NCBI GenBank assembly: GCA_034231615.1 | Contig: CM067309.1 | Span: 31,480,798 to 31,544,797 of the forward strand | Length of the DNA: 64,000 nucleotides | Direction of reading: 5' to 3' | Source: Meghimatium bilineatum | Taxonomy: Eukaryota; Mollusca; Gastropoda; Stylommatophora; Philomycidae | Shown here: positions 44,509-54,990 of the stretch, piece by piece | Position numbering within the stretch: the first letter of the stretch is position 1 | How the letters are laid out: the number at the start of each line of letters is the position of its first letter | Program-made: the position numbers and the translations under genes | The notes under the pieces: model-generated | Told to the model about the DNA's origin: nothing | Seen by the model: only the letters and a program-made list of their open reading frames with translations | The model's database searches: none

Positions 44509-44888
44509 GCAATTGTCGGTTATATCTCAAAATAAGGGTCTACTTCTTAACGGGAAGTAAAACAAAAATAGGCATGTTTTTTTTCTATGATTACCAATCA
44601 TGTTTCAAGGTCGAGATATTTATTTTTGGAGACTTGAATGGGTAGGCGTCTCAGTGGGTGACGCAGGTGGTGGTGGTGTCCTCAGTGTGCAGTGCGAAAA
44701 CCGTCGAATCCAGCAGAAGTCCTTGCGACTGCAAAAGAATGTCTACATCTCTAACAAACTTATGATTACGGTAGCCATTTTTTATATCTAGGACAGTTCG
44801 CAGCAAATTACGTGAAAAATGTGGATCGGTGAAGAATTTTATAAAAAGTTTGAATGTAGACCCTTATTTTGGTACAGTACCCAATTGT
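44509..44888. mobile_element. Possible MITE with 15-bp inverted repeat
   Basis: AAAATAAGGGTCTAC (44528-44542) and its inverse GTAGACCCTTATTTT (44856-44870) are perfect, and outside both lies a CAATTG word at a similar distance. No duplication was found. It directly adjoins a LINE fragment. Confidence 0.35.
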
Positions 44889-44889
44889 C

Positions 44890-45070
44890 TCCAACTAGAC
44901 AACAGATACACTTATCTCGGTAGAACTTTATCTAGAATGGATGTATTGCTATTGAAGTAAACAGCAAAATCTCTAAAGCGAATTGCACTTGGTAGATTGC
45001 GTGGTAATATGTGGAAACGAAAGGACATCAACTTCGTTACAAAATTATAAAGTTTATCGCGACATTCCGC
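44890..45070 (+). pseudogene. LINE fragment, YLG region
   Basis: Plus strand reads RYTYLGRTLSR and then LKRIALGRLRGNMWKRKDIN with stops. It matches the post-catalytic FTYLGSTLS region of the LINE at 4440-6440. Confidence 0.6.
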
Positions 45071-45289
45071 GCACTATCTTGCTACACGTCTGTGAGACCC
45101 GACAATGTAAAGCACACGAGACCCGCGAGTCTGTGAGACCCGGCAACTTAAAGCACACACCCAGAGTCTTAAATCACTTTCACACGATGCTGTATTCACA
45201 AACTTCTCAGGACAAATTGAAAAGATAAAGTACTTGATGCTCAAGTCCTCAGTAGAGCCCCCACCCACTACACCAACGTCTAAGGGAAA

Positions 45290-46350
45290 AAGTCCAAAAT
45301 GAGGCAATGAGAGCGGTACTGGGGTGTACTAGAGATACACCAATCTCTGCTATGAGATTTCTGCTTGATCTCCCAAGCATTAGAGTGCGACATCAGGTAC
45401 CACAAGTTAGGTCGTAAAGTGACAGAATACAACCACCACCCATTACACCAACGTCTAGATGAGTCAAATGGAAAGCCAATCAAGCGTGGCAGATCATGGA
45501 TGGCAGAGGCTGAAGACACATTGCGAAGGGTATGTGAATTTGAAGAAATAGAAAAGGGCAGTAAATGGGTGGAGATAGATACTAAGAAGAAATCACTAAC
45601 TAAAGCAATGATACAACTAGATAAAGCGTGTCGAAAATGGATAGGTGTCAGGATACAGTGCATGAACTCGACCAGATACACTCGAAACCACAAGACAATT
45701 ATATACACGTGTGACTCCTTTAAGAGACACAAAAATAAGCGTTTGCAGTTTTGTTGCTTACAGAAACGGCATGAAGTTGGTTTAGAAATCTTCTGCATAT
45801 CCCACTGTCACATCGAGCATGAGGATGGAGATAGAGGGGGTTACAGCGGCACTTAATTGGTTGATAACTGATACATCAACACACTCGGTAATATTCACAG
45901 ACTCTCAAAGAAAGCTGCGCAAGATGGAAAAGTACATGCTGAGAAAAGAAGGGTGGGACTTATTGAACAACTCAGTTGTCCAGAGCATTACATGGATATA
46001 CTGCCCTGGTCATGCTGGGGTCAGAGGAAACGAGAGAACCGACTTATTGGCAGGCAATGCGGTGATAGACGCCAAAATGCTGAGAAGAGATAAAGCAGAC
46101 TTGATCAATGCAGTAATAAATTCATGTCAAGATGAAGATGATTTATATGAGGCTGAGAACGTACACATACAGAGAATGTTAGAAATGTATCTAAAGGGGA
46201 GAGTAGGAAAAGCAAATCTTTTGGAAGGCCCCGAAGATTACTCAATCAACACCTTGACCTGGACTCTGATATATTGAGATGGCTGCTGGTATGGAGAGCA
46301 GAGCACTTATGGGAATGCCACAGGTGCTGTAAAGATAGTTTCTAATCAAG
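45290..46350 (+). pseudogene. LINE linker plus RNase H fragment
   Basis: Plus strand: KVQNEAMRAVLGCTRDTPIS and AMRFLLDLPSIRVRHQ (reverse transcriptase to RNase H linker), SKWVEIDTKKKSLTKAMIQL, damaged IIYTCDSFK where TDGS should be, then MRMEIEGVTAALNWLI, IFTDSQRK, YCPGHAGVRGNERTDLLAG. The first catalytic Asp region is lost by mutation; the others remain. The tail near 46300 has ECHRCCK, a possible zinc knuckle. It is a sister copy of 11380-12085 and 51590-52135. Confidence 0.85.
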
Positions 46351-46387
46351 AATGAAAATATAGTCCTTTTATACGAGTATATTAGTG

Positions 46388-46500
46388 ATACAAATTATAC
46401 CCACATTGATGAATGAGATTGGATTAGCGACACAAATTATACCCACATTGATGAATGAGATTGGATTAGCGACACAAATTATAAGCATATTAACCAATGA
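46388..46500. repeat. 42-bp tandem repeat, about 3 units
   Basis: ACACAAATTATACCCACATT, GATGAATGAGATTGGATTAG recurs with period 42; the third unit is diverged. Confidence 0.8.
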
Positions 46501-46736
46501 AATGTAGTTACACAGTTGTATGATGGTCTAATAAAAGTAACATTTGGTTGGCAGTGTAGAAGTGTGGCAGTGGTCGACTTTTCTCCTATCTATTTTTTTT
46601 TCTGGTCGACTTATCTCCTATCTATTTTTTTGTTGTTGAAAACTTCTTGTCAGTGACATTGTCAACCACATACTTCTACACCTGAACAGATCATATCTCT
46701 TAACAATCACAGGTTCCAGTCCAGGACAAACTCTTT

Positions 46737-48668
46737 TAGAAAATGTAATAGCTTCTAGAAAAGGTAATAGCTTCTAGAAAATGTAATAGCTTCTAGAAAA
46801 GGTAATAGCTTCTATAAAATGTAATAGCTTCTAGAAAATGTAATAACTTATAGAAAAGGTAATAGCTTCTAGAAAATGTAATAGCTTCTAGAAAAGGTAA
46901 TAGCTTCTAGAAAATGTAATAGCTTCTAGAAAATGTAATAGCTTATAGAAAAGGTAATAGCTTCTAGAAAATGTAATTGCTTCTAGAAAATGTAATAGCT
47001 TCTAGAAAAGGTAATAGCTTCTAGAAAATGTAATAGCTTCTAGAAAAGGTAATAGCTTCTAGAAAATGTAGCTTCTAGAAAAGGTAATAGCTTCTAGAAA
47101 AGGTAATAGCTTCTAGAAAAAGTAATAGCTTCTAGAAAATGTAATAGCTTCTAGAAAAGGTAATAACTTCTAGAAAATGTAATAGCTTCTAGAAAAAGTA
47201 ATAGCTTCTAGAAAAGGTAATAGCTTCTAGAAACGGTAATAGCTTCTAGAAAAGGTAATAGCTTCTAGAAAAGGTAATAGCTTCTAGAAAATGTAATAGC
47301 TTCTAGAAAAGGTAATAGCTTCTAGAAAATGTAATAGCTTCTAGAAAATGTAATAGCTTCTAGAAAATGTAATAGCTTCTAGAAAAGGTAATAGCTTCTA
47401 GAAAAGGTAATAGCTTCTAGAAAATGTAATAGCTTCTAGAAAATGTAATAGCTTATAGAAAAGGTAATAGCTTCTAGAAAATGTAATAGCTTCTAGAAAA
47501 GGTAATAGATTCTAGAAAAGGTAATAGCTTCTAGAAAAGGTAATAGCTTCTAGAAAATGTAATAGCTTCTAGAAAATGTAATAGCTTCTAGAAAAGGTAA
47601 TAGCTTCTAGAAAAGGTAATAGCTTCTAGAAAATGTAATAGCTTCTAGAAAATGTAATAGCTTATAGAAAAGGTAATAGCTTCTAGAAAATGTAATTGCT
47701 TCTAGAAAATGTAATAGCTTCTAGAAAAGGTAATAGCTTCTAGAAAATGTAATAGCTTCTAGAAAAGGTAATAGCTTCTAGAAAATGTAGCTTCTAGAAA
47801 AGGTAATAGCTTCTAGAAAAGGTAATAGCTTCTAGAAAATGTAATAGCTTCTAGAAAATGTAATAGCTTCTAGAAAATGTAATAGCTTCTAGAAAAGGTA
47901 ATAGCTTCTAGAAAAGGTAATAGCTTCTAGAAAATGTAATAGCTTCTAGAAAATGTAATAGCTTATAGAAAAGGTAATAGCTTCTAGAAAATGTAATAGC
48001 TTCTAGAAAAGGTAATAGCTTCTAGAAAAGGTAATAGCTTCTAGAAAAGGTAATAGCTTCTAGAAAATGTAATAGCTTCTAGAAAATGTAATAGCTTCTA
48101 GAAAAGGTAATAGCTTCTAGAAAAGGTAATAGCTTCTAGAAAATGTAATAGCTTCTAGAAAATGTAATAGCTTATAGAAAAGGTAATAGCTTCTAGAAAA
48201 TGTAATTGCTTCTAGAAAATGTAATAGCTTCTAGAAAAGGTAATAGCTTCTAGAAAATGTAATAGCTTCTAGAAAAGGTAATAGCTTCTAGAAAATGTAG
48301 CTTCTAGAAAAGGTAATAGCTTCTAGAAAAGGTAATAGCTTCTAGAAAAAGTAATAGCTTCTAGAAAATGTAATAGCTTCTAGAAAAGGTAATAACTTCT
48401 AGAAAATGTAATAGCTTCTAGAAAAGGTAATAGCTTCTAGAAAAGGTAATAGCTTCTAGAAAAGGTAATAGCTTCTAGAAAAGGTAATAGCTTCTAGAAA
48501 AGGTAATAGCTTCTAGAAAATGTAATAGCTTCTAGAAAAGGTAATAGCTTCTAGCAAAGGTAATAGCTTCTAGAAAAGGTAATAGCTTCTAGAAAATGTA
48601 ATAGCTTCTAGAAAAAGTAATAGCTTCTAGAAAAGGTAATAGCTTCTAGAAAATGTAATAGCTTCTAG
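46737..48668. repeat. 19-bp satellite, about 100 units, TTCTAGAA core
   Basis: Unit GTAATAGCTTCTAGAAAAT, with T/G alternating at the last base, repeats over 1.93 kb. Every intact unit has the 8-bp dyad TTCTAGAA (an XbaI site and a TTCnnGAA heat-shock-element half pair). Marker variants recur as blocks: GTAATTGC at 46973, 47692, 48202 and the short unit GTAGCTTC at 47068, 47787, 48297. Both sets are spaced 719 and 510 bp, so the array grew by duplication of 27-38-unit blocks. Confidence 0.97.
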
Positions 48669-48724
48669 CTTGCAGTTTTTGTCTTTCAACATATTCACCT
48701 TAGATGTATCATAGTATATGTATA

Positions 48725-49085
48725 AGGAAGATTTTATATATCTATATATATATAATTTATATATATAAAATATATAAAATATATATAAAATATATAAAAT
48801 ATATATAAAATATATAAAATATATATAAAATATATAAAATATATATAAAATATATAAAATATATATAAAATATATATAAAATATATAAAATATATATAAA
48901 ATATATAAAATATATATAAAATATATAAAATATATATAAAATATATAAAATATATATAAAATATATAAAATATATATGAAATATATAAAATATATATAAA
49001 ATATATAATATATATATAAAATATATATAAAAATATAAAATATATATAAAAATATGTAAATATATATAAATATATATGTATATAT
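48725..49085. repeat. TATATAAAA array, about 20-bp period
   Basis: ATATATAAAAT and ATATAAAAT alternate (11 + 9 bp) over about 340 bp. A 159-codon minus frame of Ile/Tyr/Phe follows from composition and is not a gene. It begins about 60 bp after the TTCTAGAA satellite. Confidence 0.95.
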
Positions 49086-49404
49086 GGTTGGAAGATGATA
49101 TTTCATGTGATGTGGCTTGGATTTGAATGTTTTACCTAGTCTTTGTTATGAATTAAACGATCAAGTCAACAATATTGAGGAATAATAAGGAGTGCGGTGC
49201 AAAGCAGTTATTTTTAGTGACCTATGACGTACTACTGATGTTTTGGTCAGCTCATTACGCCGGCCGTCTTTACTCATACAGTTTTGTTCTGATTCCCATT
49301 TGTTGAGAATGGGTGGACAAGAAGAGTTTGTGTTCAGTAATAATCCAGTGGAGCTGAGCACTGAACTCTCAGTTACGTTACGCTATTCCCATGCACTCTG
49401 TTAG
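49086..49404. other. No gene seen
   Basis: Mixed DNA between the AT array and the pyrimidine tract. A 66-codon minus frame has no recognisable content. Confidence 0.45.
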
Positions 49405-49595
49405 TTTCTTTTTCTTTTCCTTCTTTTCTTCTTCATACTCTTTCTTCCTCCTCTTTTTTCTTTGTCTTTTTTTCTTCCTTTTCTTTTAAATCTTTTCATC
49501 TTCCGTTTTTAATCTTCATTTTTCTTCCTCTTTTCTTCATCATTTTTCTTCTTCTGCTTTTTAAAAATTTTCTTCCTCTTTTCTTCTTCCCCTAC
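49405..49595 (+). repeat. Polypyrimidine (TTC)-rich tract
   Basis: About 190 bp are almost purely C and T, mostly TTC and TTT triplets, with a few A. A near-pure pyrimidine strand of this length could form triplex DNA. Confidence 0.85.
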
Positions 49596-49659
49596 CCACG
49601 GTCCTTCTGAAACTTCTATTATTATTATGATATAATTCGGTGAGAGGAGTATGTTTTGT

Positions 49660-49735
49660 CACATTTTACTGCAGGGTTCTGATATCTACGACTTTCATCC
49701 TAGCACAACCGACTTCGTCATTATATTTTGAGTCA
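49660..49735 (-). mobile_element. SINE-A remnant
   Basis: TGTTTTGTCACATTTTACTG, TGATATCTACGACTTTCATC and CACAACCGACTTCG follow the SINE-A middle with many changes. Confidence 0.4.
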
Positions 49736-49739
49736 ATTT

Positions 49740-50660
49740 GAGCATCTATTTTACGGGGTAGCTAATCCCACCATACCCCACCGAACCATCCACGGACATA
49801 CATTGGAAGACACATTGCGAAGCTAACTGCACCCAACCATCCACGTACATGCATGAGAATTCACAGTGGTACTAGTGCCCAGCCCGTAAACAGTCGAGCA
49901 ATCTTGTTTATTTATAAATGTTTCGACGATATAAATATGATTACTTAACTCTTTCAGGACTTGATTATTTTTAGGTTTGGACCAAATTAATTTTCAGGAG
50001 TAGTAAAAATTTCCTTACATGTGTTTTTCATTGTATCACTTGACATACTAATATTGATAAATAGTGTATGTGTAATACATCATTGGAAAGAGGAATGGAT
50101 ACAGAATATGAATATATAAGTACATTGATGATATTTGATTACTTCACAAGGTTAGAGTTAGTAAAACACAAAAAAAGAAAATGAAAATGTTAATTTAGAT
50201 TTATTGACTTAACAGTTCTGTGTCTCCACCAAGATTTTTTCAGTCATGTCAAATGTAGAACTCATTGTGAGAATGGAAGATTTATTGACTTAACAGTTCT
50301 GTGAGTGTCTCCGATTTTTAAGATTTTTTAGTCTTGTCATATGGAAATTTACAGCTGTAAGTTGTAGGCTGAACTTACTCCTGCCATCTAAGCACTACAA
50401 ACATTTGCTACATTATTTGGTAACCAGTTTTACATCTATAGCAGAAGAGGCAAACCTAATTTTGTCAGCTAGCTAAATTTAAAATTGCACATCAAGCTAA
50501 ACCTTTTAGTTCTATAAAGTGCCAATAAAGTCACAGTTTTCACCAATTGCCAAAAATATCAGGAGATGGAGACTTCCTGCCTTGGAAGTAAACATTTTTT
50601 GTTTCAGTGTTGAATATCAAACGTTTGCAGTGGGCACTCTCTCCAGAAGTCTATTCTGTT
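49740..50660. other. No gene; two 30-bp direct repeats
   Basis: AGATTTATTGACTTAACAGTTCTGTG-like text occurs twice, near 50200 and 50280. Otherwise AT-rich without features. Confidence 0.5.
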
Positions 50661-50673
50661 CTGAACACTGTTT

Positions 50674-50836
50674 CTTCTTCTTCTTCAGCTTTCATTCTCA
50701 ATCTCCCGCTGTATATCTCTTGTAACCGGACAATGGTCCTACTATATTTCCAGCAGGATGTAGTCCAGAGAATGGAAATTCGTTGTGTCGCCGTTTTATT
50801 TGCGCCAATGGCCCAAACACATCCGTCTTCGGCGGG
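50674..50836 (-). mobile_element. SINE-C copy 4 with exact 11-bp duplication
   Basis: CTTCTTCTTCAGCTTTCATT to CACATCCGTCTTCGGCGGG. Flanks GAACACTGTTT at 50663-50673 and 50837-50847 are identical. The perfect match points to a recent insertion. Confidence 0.92.
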
Positions 50837-50849
50837 GAACACTGTTTGA

Positions 50850-51039
50850 AACACACATTTTCTCCATATGTTGGCTCGGTGGTAGAGGGGTTTTTTGGTT
50901 CACTTCACATACCCAACTTGGTTGAATTAGCTTGTGGTTTGAAAGCCAATCGTTCACGTTGTACTGAAGATATGATTGGAAGAAAACCAATCGTTCACGT
51001 TGTACTGGCGATGACATTGTGTGCATTAGTCGCGTCATA
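50850..51039. other. Short direct repeat pair
   Basis: CCAATCGTTCACGTTGTACTG occurs at about 50944 and 50989, a 45-bp duplication with changes. No gene. Confidence 0.6.
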
Positions 51040-51300
51040 GTTAAATGGCAGTGGTAGGAGAAGATGAGGTGGGAGAAGATACTGATATAATAATAAAACC
51101 CATAGTCCTTCAGGGTCGTAGGAGTGTCACATTGATTAAATTGGTTAAAAATTTCACACATATTTATCCCCTACCATCCTGATGAGTTTTGAAACTTCAT
51201 ACCCTGCCCAGTCATTGATATTATCTAGCCATGTCTTCTTCTGGCCTCCTAGTCTTCTTTCAACCTCCACCATACCTTAAAGAACTCCTCTTGTCAATGG
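51040..51300 (-). pseudogene. LINE C-terminal fragment
   Basis: Minus strand: MVEVERRLGGQKKTWLDNIN then DWAGYEVSKLIRM and, after a short stretch, NQCDTPTTLKDYGF. This is the basic tail of an RTE/CR1-like protein up to its C-terminus. It is broken upstream. Confidence 0.65.
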
Positions 51301-51589
51301 ACACAACATGGAAAGGGACAGTTTACAAGTTTCAATTTCTCTTAAATTGGTGGAAGGTCACTACAAGTCACTCATTTCATTGAGAGCAGCAATTTAGTTG
51401 TACTGGTCAGCTAACACCTGGCATAATCTGAACTGCTATTAGGTGTTGCCCATTATTTCTGCCTGCCTCATTGGACACATTGAAATAGATGAGACATTGG
51501 AAAACTGATTTTAATAATGCATAGTACCTAGACAAAACAAGCAATCAGTAATACTCAGACTGGGTACAAGGAATGCAAGAACCATATGC
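51301..51589. other. No gene seen
   Basis: Single-copy-looking DNA between two LINE tails. Confidence 0.4.
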
Positions 51590-52121
51590 CTTAGACTTAA
51601 TACCTCTGACATGACAAATGAACCGTCTATTCATAAACCCATAATCTGTCAGGGTCATTGCGGTACTACATTAGATGCACCTCCTTTGTAGTATTTCTTT
51701 AGGCATACAGTGTAATTGGTCATAATATTTTTCTATCTTGCACAGCATACTTTAAGAGTTCAATAAAATCACTGAGTCGGTTAGTTATTGCGTCGCCAGC
51801 CAAGTGAGATCTGCTGTCACTACTTCTATTTCCATTCTCGTACTTGATCTTATAGTGGGGTATGCTGCTCACTTCTTAGCTAAATTCCTGCCATTTTAGT
51901 AGGCATGAAACCCCAACCACACATGTGTGTTTCTTGTGTTACTGAGCCATCTGTGTAAATTATATGTAGCTTCAAGTGCTGCAGTATGGGTTCTTCGATC
52001 ATCCCTCTGTTCTGTTGGCAGCCCAGTCACTGCACTCTCGTCCCAGCTGAATCACAGCTGTTGTCAATAACTTTCTATCTTTGCTAAATGCCACCCATTC
52101 ACAGCTTCTTCCCACTTCCTC
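51590..52121 (-). pseudogene. LINE linker and RNase H start
   Basis: Minus strand: RVSELEEVGRSCEWVAFSKD, RKLLTTAVIQLGRECSDW, then LHIIYTDGSV and CGWGFMPTKMAG. The linker and the TDGS Asp match the LINEs at 45290-46350 and 11380-12085. Frames decay below 51850. Confidence 0.75.
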
Positions 52122-52315
52122 CAGCTCAGAAACTCTTAAGTCTGTGATGGCCAAAGTACTGGGTTCAAATCTCACTGTAGACAATTATATATTCATATTG
52201 TTGAGAGAGATGGCAAACTACTGAATGTATTTGTATTGCATAGAAAATAAATAAAGCCAAAAACTGCTGGGTTGATGCTATGTCCTGAATAGAATACACT
52301 ACCAAAACAAAATAT
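52122..52315 (+). mobile_element. SINE-D copy 5
   Basis: Head with B box TGGGTTCAAATCTCAC (52159-52174), then GATGGCAAACTACTGAATGT, TAGAAAATAAATAAAGCC and CTGCTGGGTTGATGCTATG. Confidence 0.7.
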
Positions 52316-52334
52316 TGATGAAGAAGCACTCTGA

Positions 52335-52725
52335 GAAACTAGATTTTGAGTTTCTTGGTACCATCAATGATAAACTAGACAAGAGTCTTGGTCCCATCAA
52401 GGATAAACTAGACAAGAGTCTTGGTACTATCAAGGAGAAACTAGACAAGAGTCGTGGTACCATCAAGGAGAAACTAGATAAGAGTATTAGTACCATCAAG
52501 GATAAACTAGACAAGTCTTGGTACCATCAAGGATAAACTAGACAAGAGTCTTGGTACCATAAAAGGAAAACTTAGACAAGTCTTGGTACCATCAATGAGA
52601 AACTAGACAAGTCTTGGTACCATCAAGGAGAAACTAGACAAGTCTTGGTACTATCAAGGAGAAACTAGACAAGTCTTGGTACCATCAATGAGAAACTAGA
52701 CAAGTCTTGGTACCATCAATGAGAA
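52335..52725. repeat. 33/30-bp minisatellite, about 12 units
   Basis: Unit CATCAAGGATAAACTAGACA, AGAGTCTTGGTAC; later units lack AGAG-type triplets (30 bp). In one frame the first units encode an 11-residue repeat IKDKLDKSLGT, amphipathic in look, but the frame ends within the array and has no start context. Confidence 0.95.
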
Positions 52726-52837
52726 ACATTACTTGAATGTTTTATGTGAAGAACAATCAAGAATGGAATTGTTTTCACCATAAGAATAACAGATGCATCA
52801 ACTACATAAACATTCACAATGCTATAGTACATGAGGA

Positions 52838-52920
52838 AAGGAAAGTTAGTGTGTGAGGAAAGTAATGTTAATGTGTGAGGAAAGTAATGTTAATGTGTGA
52901 GGAAAGAAAAGTTAGTGTGC
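52838..52920. repeat. 22-bp tandem repeat, about 4 units
   Basis: GTGTGAGGAAAGTAATGTTAAT repeats with small changes. Confidence 0.85.
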
Positions 52921-52999
52921 AAATCTAAATACATTTTGAACCAAAAGATGCAATGTTTGTTTTCTGTTTATCTGTTTATACACTATATAGGTCTTTTTT

Positions 53000-53150
53000 A
53001 TTCTGTTCTTTCTCAAACTCCCATGGATATCTCATATAGTAGCACAGTGATCCTACAAGATTTCCAACAGAATGTAGTTCACACAACGGAAATGTGTTGT
53101 GTTGCCGTTTTATTTGCACCAATGGCCTGACACCTTTGGCTTTGGTAACT
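53000..53150 (-). mobile_element. SINE-C copy 5, diverged
   Basis: TTCTTTCTCAAACTCCCATG, GATCCTACAAGATTTCCAAC, GTTGCCGTTTTATTTGCACC follow SINE-C; the distal CTTCGGCGG block is mutated. No duplication was found. Confidence 0.75.
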
Positions 53151-53224
53151 AATACATTCATTGTTTTTACCACATCTGCTGAACAGTGTACGTCTGTGAT
53201 TATATCGATAGTATAATCAACCAG

Positions 53225-53372
53225 CCATACAAGAGAATATTGCTGAAATGACTAATGTCTCCATACAAGAGAATATTGCTGAAATTACTAATGTCTCCAT
53301 ACAAGAGAATATTGCTGAAATGACTAATGTCTCCATACAAGAGAATATTGCTGAAATTACTAATGTCTGCTT
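53225..53372. repeat. 36-bp minisatellite, 4 units
   Basis: CATACAAGAGAATATTGCTG, AAATGACTAATGTCTC repeats almost exactly. A frame of 12-residue repeats (NVSIQENIAEIT) results from the period. Confidence 0.95.
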
Positions 53373-54110
53373 CACAAAAGGTAATCCAAACTATATTATG
53401 GATCTAAAACATGGACAACCTACACAAGACATGAGAGGAGACTAAACACCTTTTAGCTAAGATGTCTCAGCAAAATCTTACATTAAATGGCATGATAGAA
53501 TCACCAATATAGAACTTTTACGCCACATTCAGCTACCATCTGCCATGGAAACACTTAATAAAAATAGATTGCAAGGGCTGGACCATGTCCACAGAATGAC
53601 AAATTGTCGCATTCCACAATAAGTACTATTCAGAGACACTTCTGAAGGCCTGTGGTAGTCCAATGCTGAGGTACAAAGACATTTTTTAGTCTTCCATTAA
53701 AGATTTCTCCAAAATCTGGCAAACATGGCCAAAACTTGAGCTGTCTGGAGGCACAATCTGCGTGCTGGCTGGGGCGATGTTGTTTAGGAACCATATAATA
53801 AAAGATATGGAAGATAAAAGGGAAAGATGAAAACAAACATTTTCTGTTGCCTTAACAATATGATCGCTTAGAAAGTCTTCCATTACTGAGAGAAAAGGCT
53901 CATTGGATTGTTTCTGTTTGTTTTCTTAATGATCGTCTGCAAGAAGCAAAAAAGCCATTCAGTAAATTCAAAATATTACAGAAAGTTATGCTATATTTTT
54001 ATAAAGAAAATTAACTGCTTGTGTTACAGTGATTCAATGGTGGAGCAAAGACGAATAATACTACAATCTGCCATGTATGCTATGAGAGGAAACTAAGAAG
54101 ATGTAGGGTT
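53373..54110. other. No gene seen
   Basis: AT-rich DNA. Minus frames near 53630-53880 have no recognisable domain. Confidence 0.45.
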
Positions 54111-54113
54111 TAT

Positions 54114-54263
54114 TATAGTGGAATCCCCTTATAACAACTTGGTCCAGACCAACAAAATATGTATGTAATAACACAAATTTATGTATAATTGTGGATTTTT
54201 AAATGTGTTGCTATATAGGAAAATGTGTTATAAGAGGATTCTCTATAGAGGAATTCCACTATA
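54114..54263. mobile_element. TA-flanked palindromic MITE, about 150 bp
   Basis: Ends TATAGTGGAAT and ATTCCACTATA are perfect inverses (11 bp), and CCCCTTATAAC has an imperfect inverse GTTATAAGAGG inside. TA at both edges fits a Tc1/mariner-type duplication. A related single arm lies at 41938-41996. Confidence 0.7.
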
Positions 54264-54422
54264 TCAATCCTCATGACATTTTTCTGCAATGATTTCTGGG
54301 AAGAAAGCATGCCTGAACTTCTGGTAGGGAATCAACCCTTTTTACCTAACAGTTTGTCTCAAAAATGCAGGATGGTCACAGCAAAGACCTCTCTAAAGTA
54401 AAAGACTTCCCAGATCCTAGCA

Positions 54423-54538
54423 TTGCTCCCTACAGTTACATTTAACCAGTCATCTTGGACTTGCTCCCTACAGTTACATTTAACCAATCATCTTAGACTT
54501 GCTCCCTACAGTTACATTTAACCAGTCATCTGGGACTT
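54423..54538. repeat. 37-bp tandem repeat, 3 units
   Basis: TTGCTCCCTACAGTTACATT, TAACCAGTCATCTTGGAC repeats three times. Confidence 0.9.
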
Positions 54539-54625
54539 TGCTAAACCTATTTTAAAAAGCTGTTGTCTTTCTCCAGGTGAATTATGGCTTATAGTATTCA
54601 CACCTGCCGTTCTTTCTTTCTAGCA

Positions 54626-54712
54626 CCAGGAATTGCACGTGATTAGCTCTTATTTCCTATGTGCAGTGGGGTGGTTTTTATGAGTGTTCTTTCATACCCA
54701 AGAGACTTCAGC
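54626..54712 (+). repeat. Interspersed repeat, copy 2
   Basis: CAGGAATTGCACGTGATTAG, CTCTTATTTCCTATGTGCAG, TGGGGTGGTTTT match 23149-23230. Confidence 0.6.
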
Positions 54713-54749
54713 TTAACGCAAATGCCTAATGAAGGAGAGTTCTACTCGG

Positions 54750-54990
54750 ATGGAGTGTTGTCGATCCAGGGCCAGATATGTCACCTTGGTTGAATTGAGT
54801 CCTTGATTTTTTCTATCCACCATTTTTGTGGTCTGCCTGTTGCTTTATGTCCAGATACTCTTTTGTTATATGCTCTTATTGGTATTTAGGTTCATTCTCA
54901 TAAGGTGATCAAACCATTTTACTTGCTGTCTTTTGATATGTTCAATACATGATATTATACCTACCCTTTTCCTAATTGTTTTATTTCTTG
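54750..54990 (-). pseudogene. LINE C-terminal fragment
   Basis: Minus strand: KTIRKRVGIISCIEHIKRQQ, VKWFDHLMRMNLN, then NRQTTKMVDRKNQ. It is the HLxRM region and the decayed basic tail of an RTE-like protein. Confidence 0.65.

Noticed and set aside
45280..45798. 172-codon minus-strand frame
   Set aside because: It is the shadow of the LINE linker on the plus strand, which has the recognisable motifs.
46737..48668. CRISPR-like regular repeat
   Set aside because: Units are contiguous without unique spacers, and the context is eukaryotic; it is a satellite.
48627..49106. 159-codon Ile/Tyr/Phe-rich frame on the minus strand
   Set aside because: It is the translation of a TATATAAAA array and carries no information beyond the repeat.
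52315..52536. 11-residue amphipathic repeat protein (IKDKLDKSLGT)
   Set aside because: The look is tempting (LEA or apolipoprotein-like), but the frame ends inside the array when units change to 30 bp and has no flanking coding sequence.
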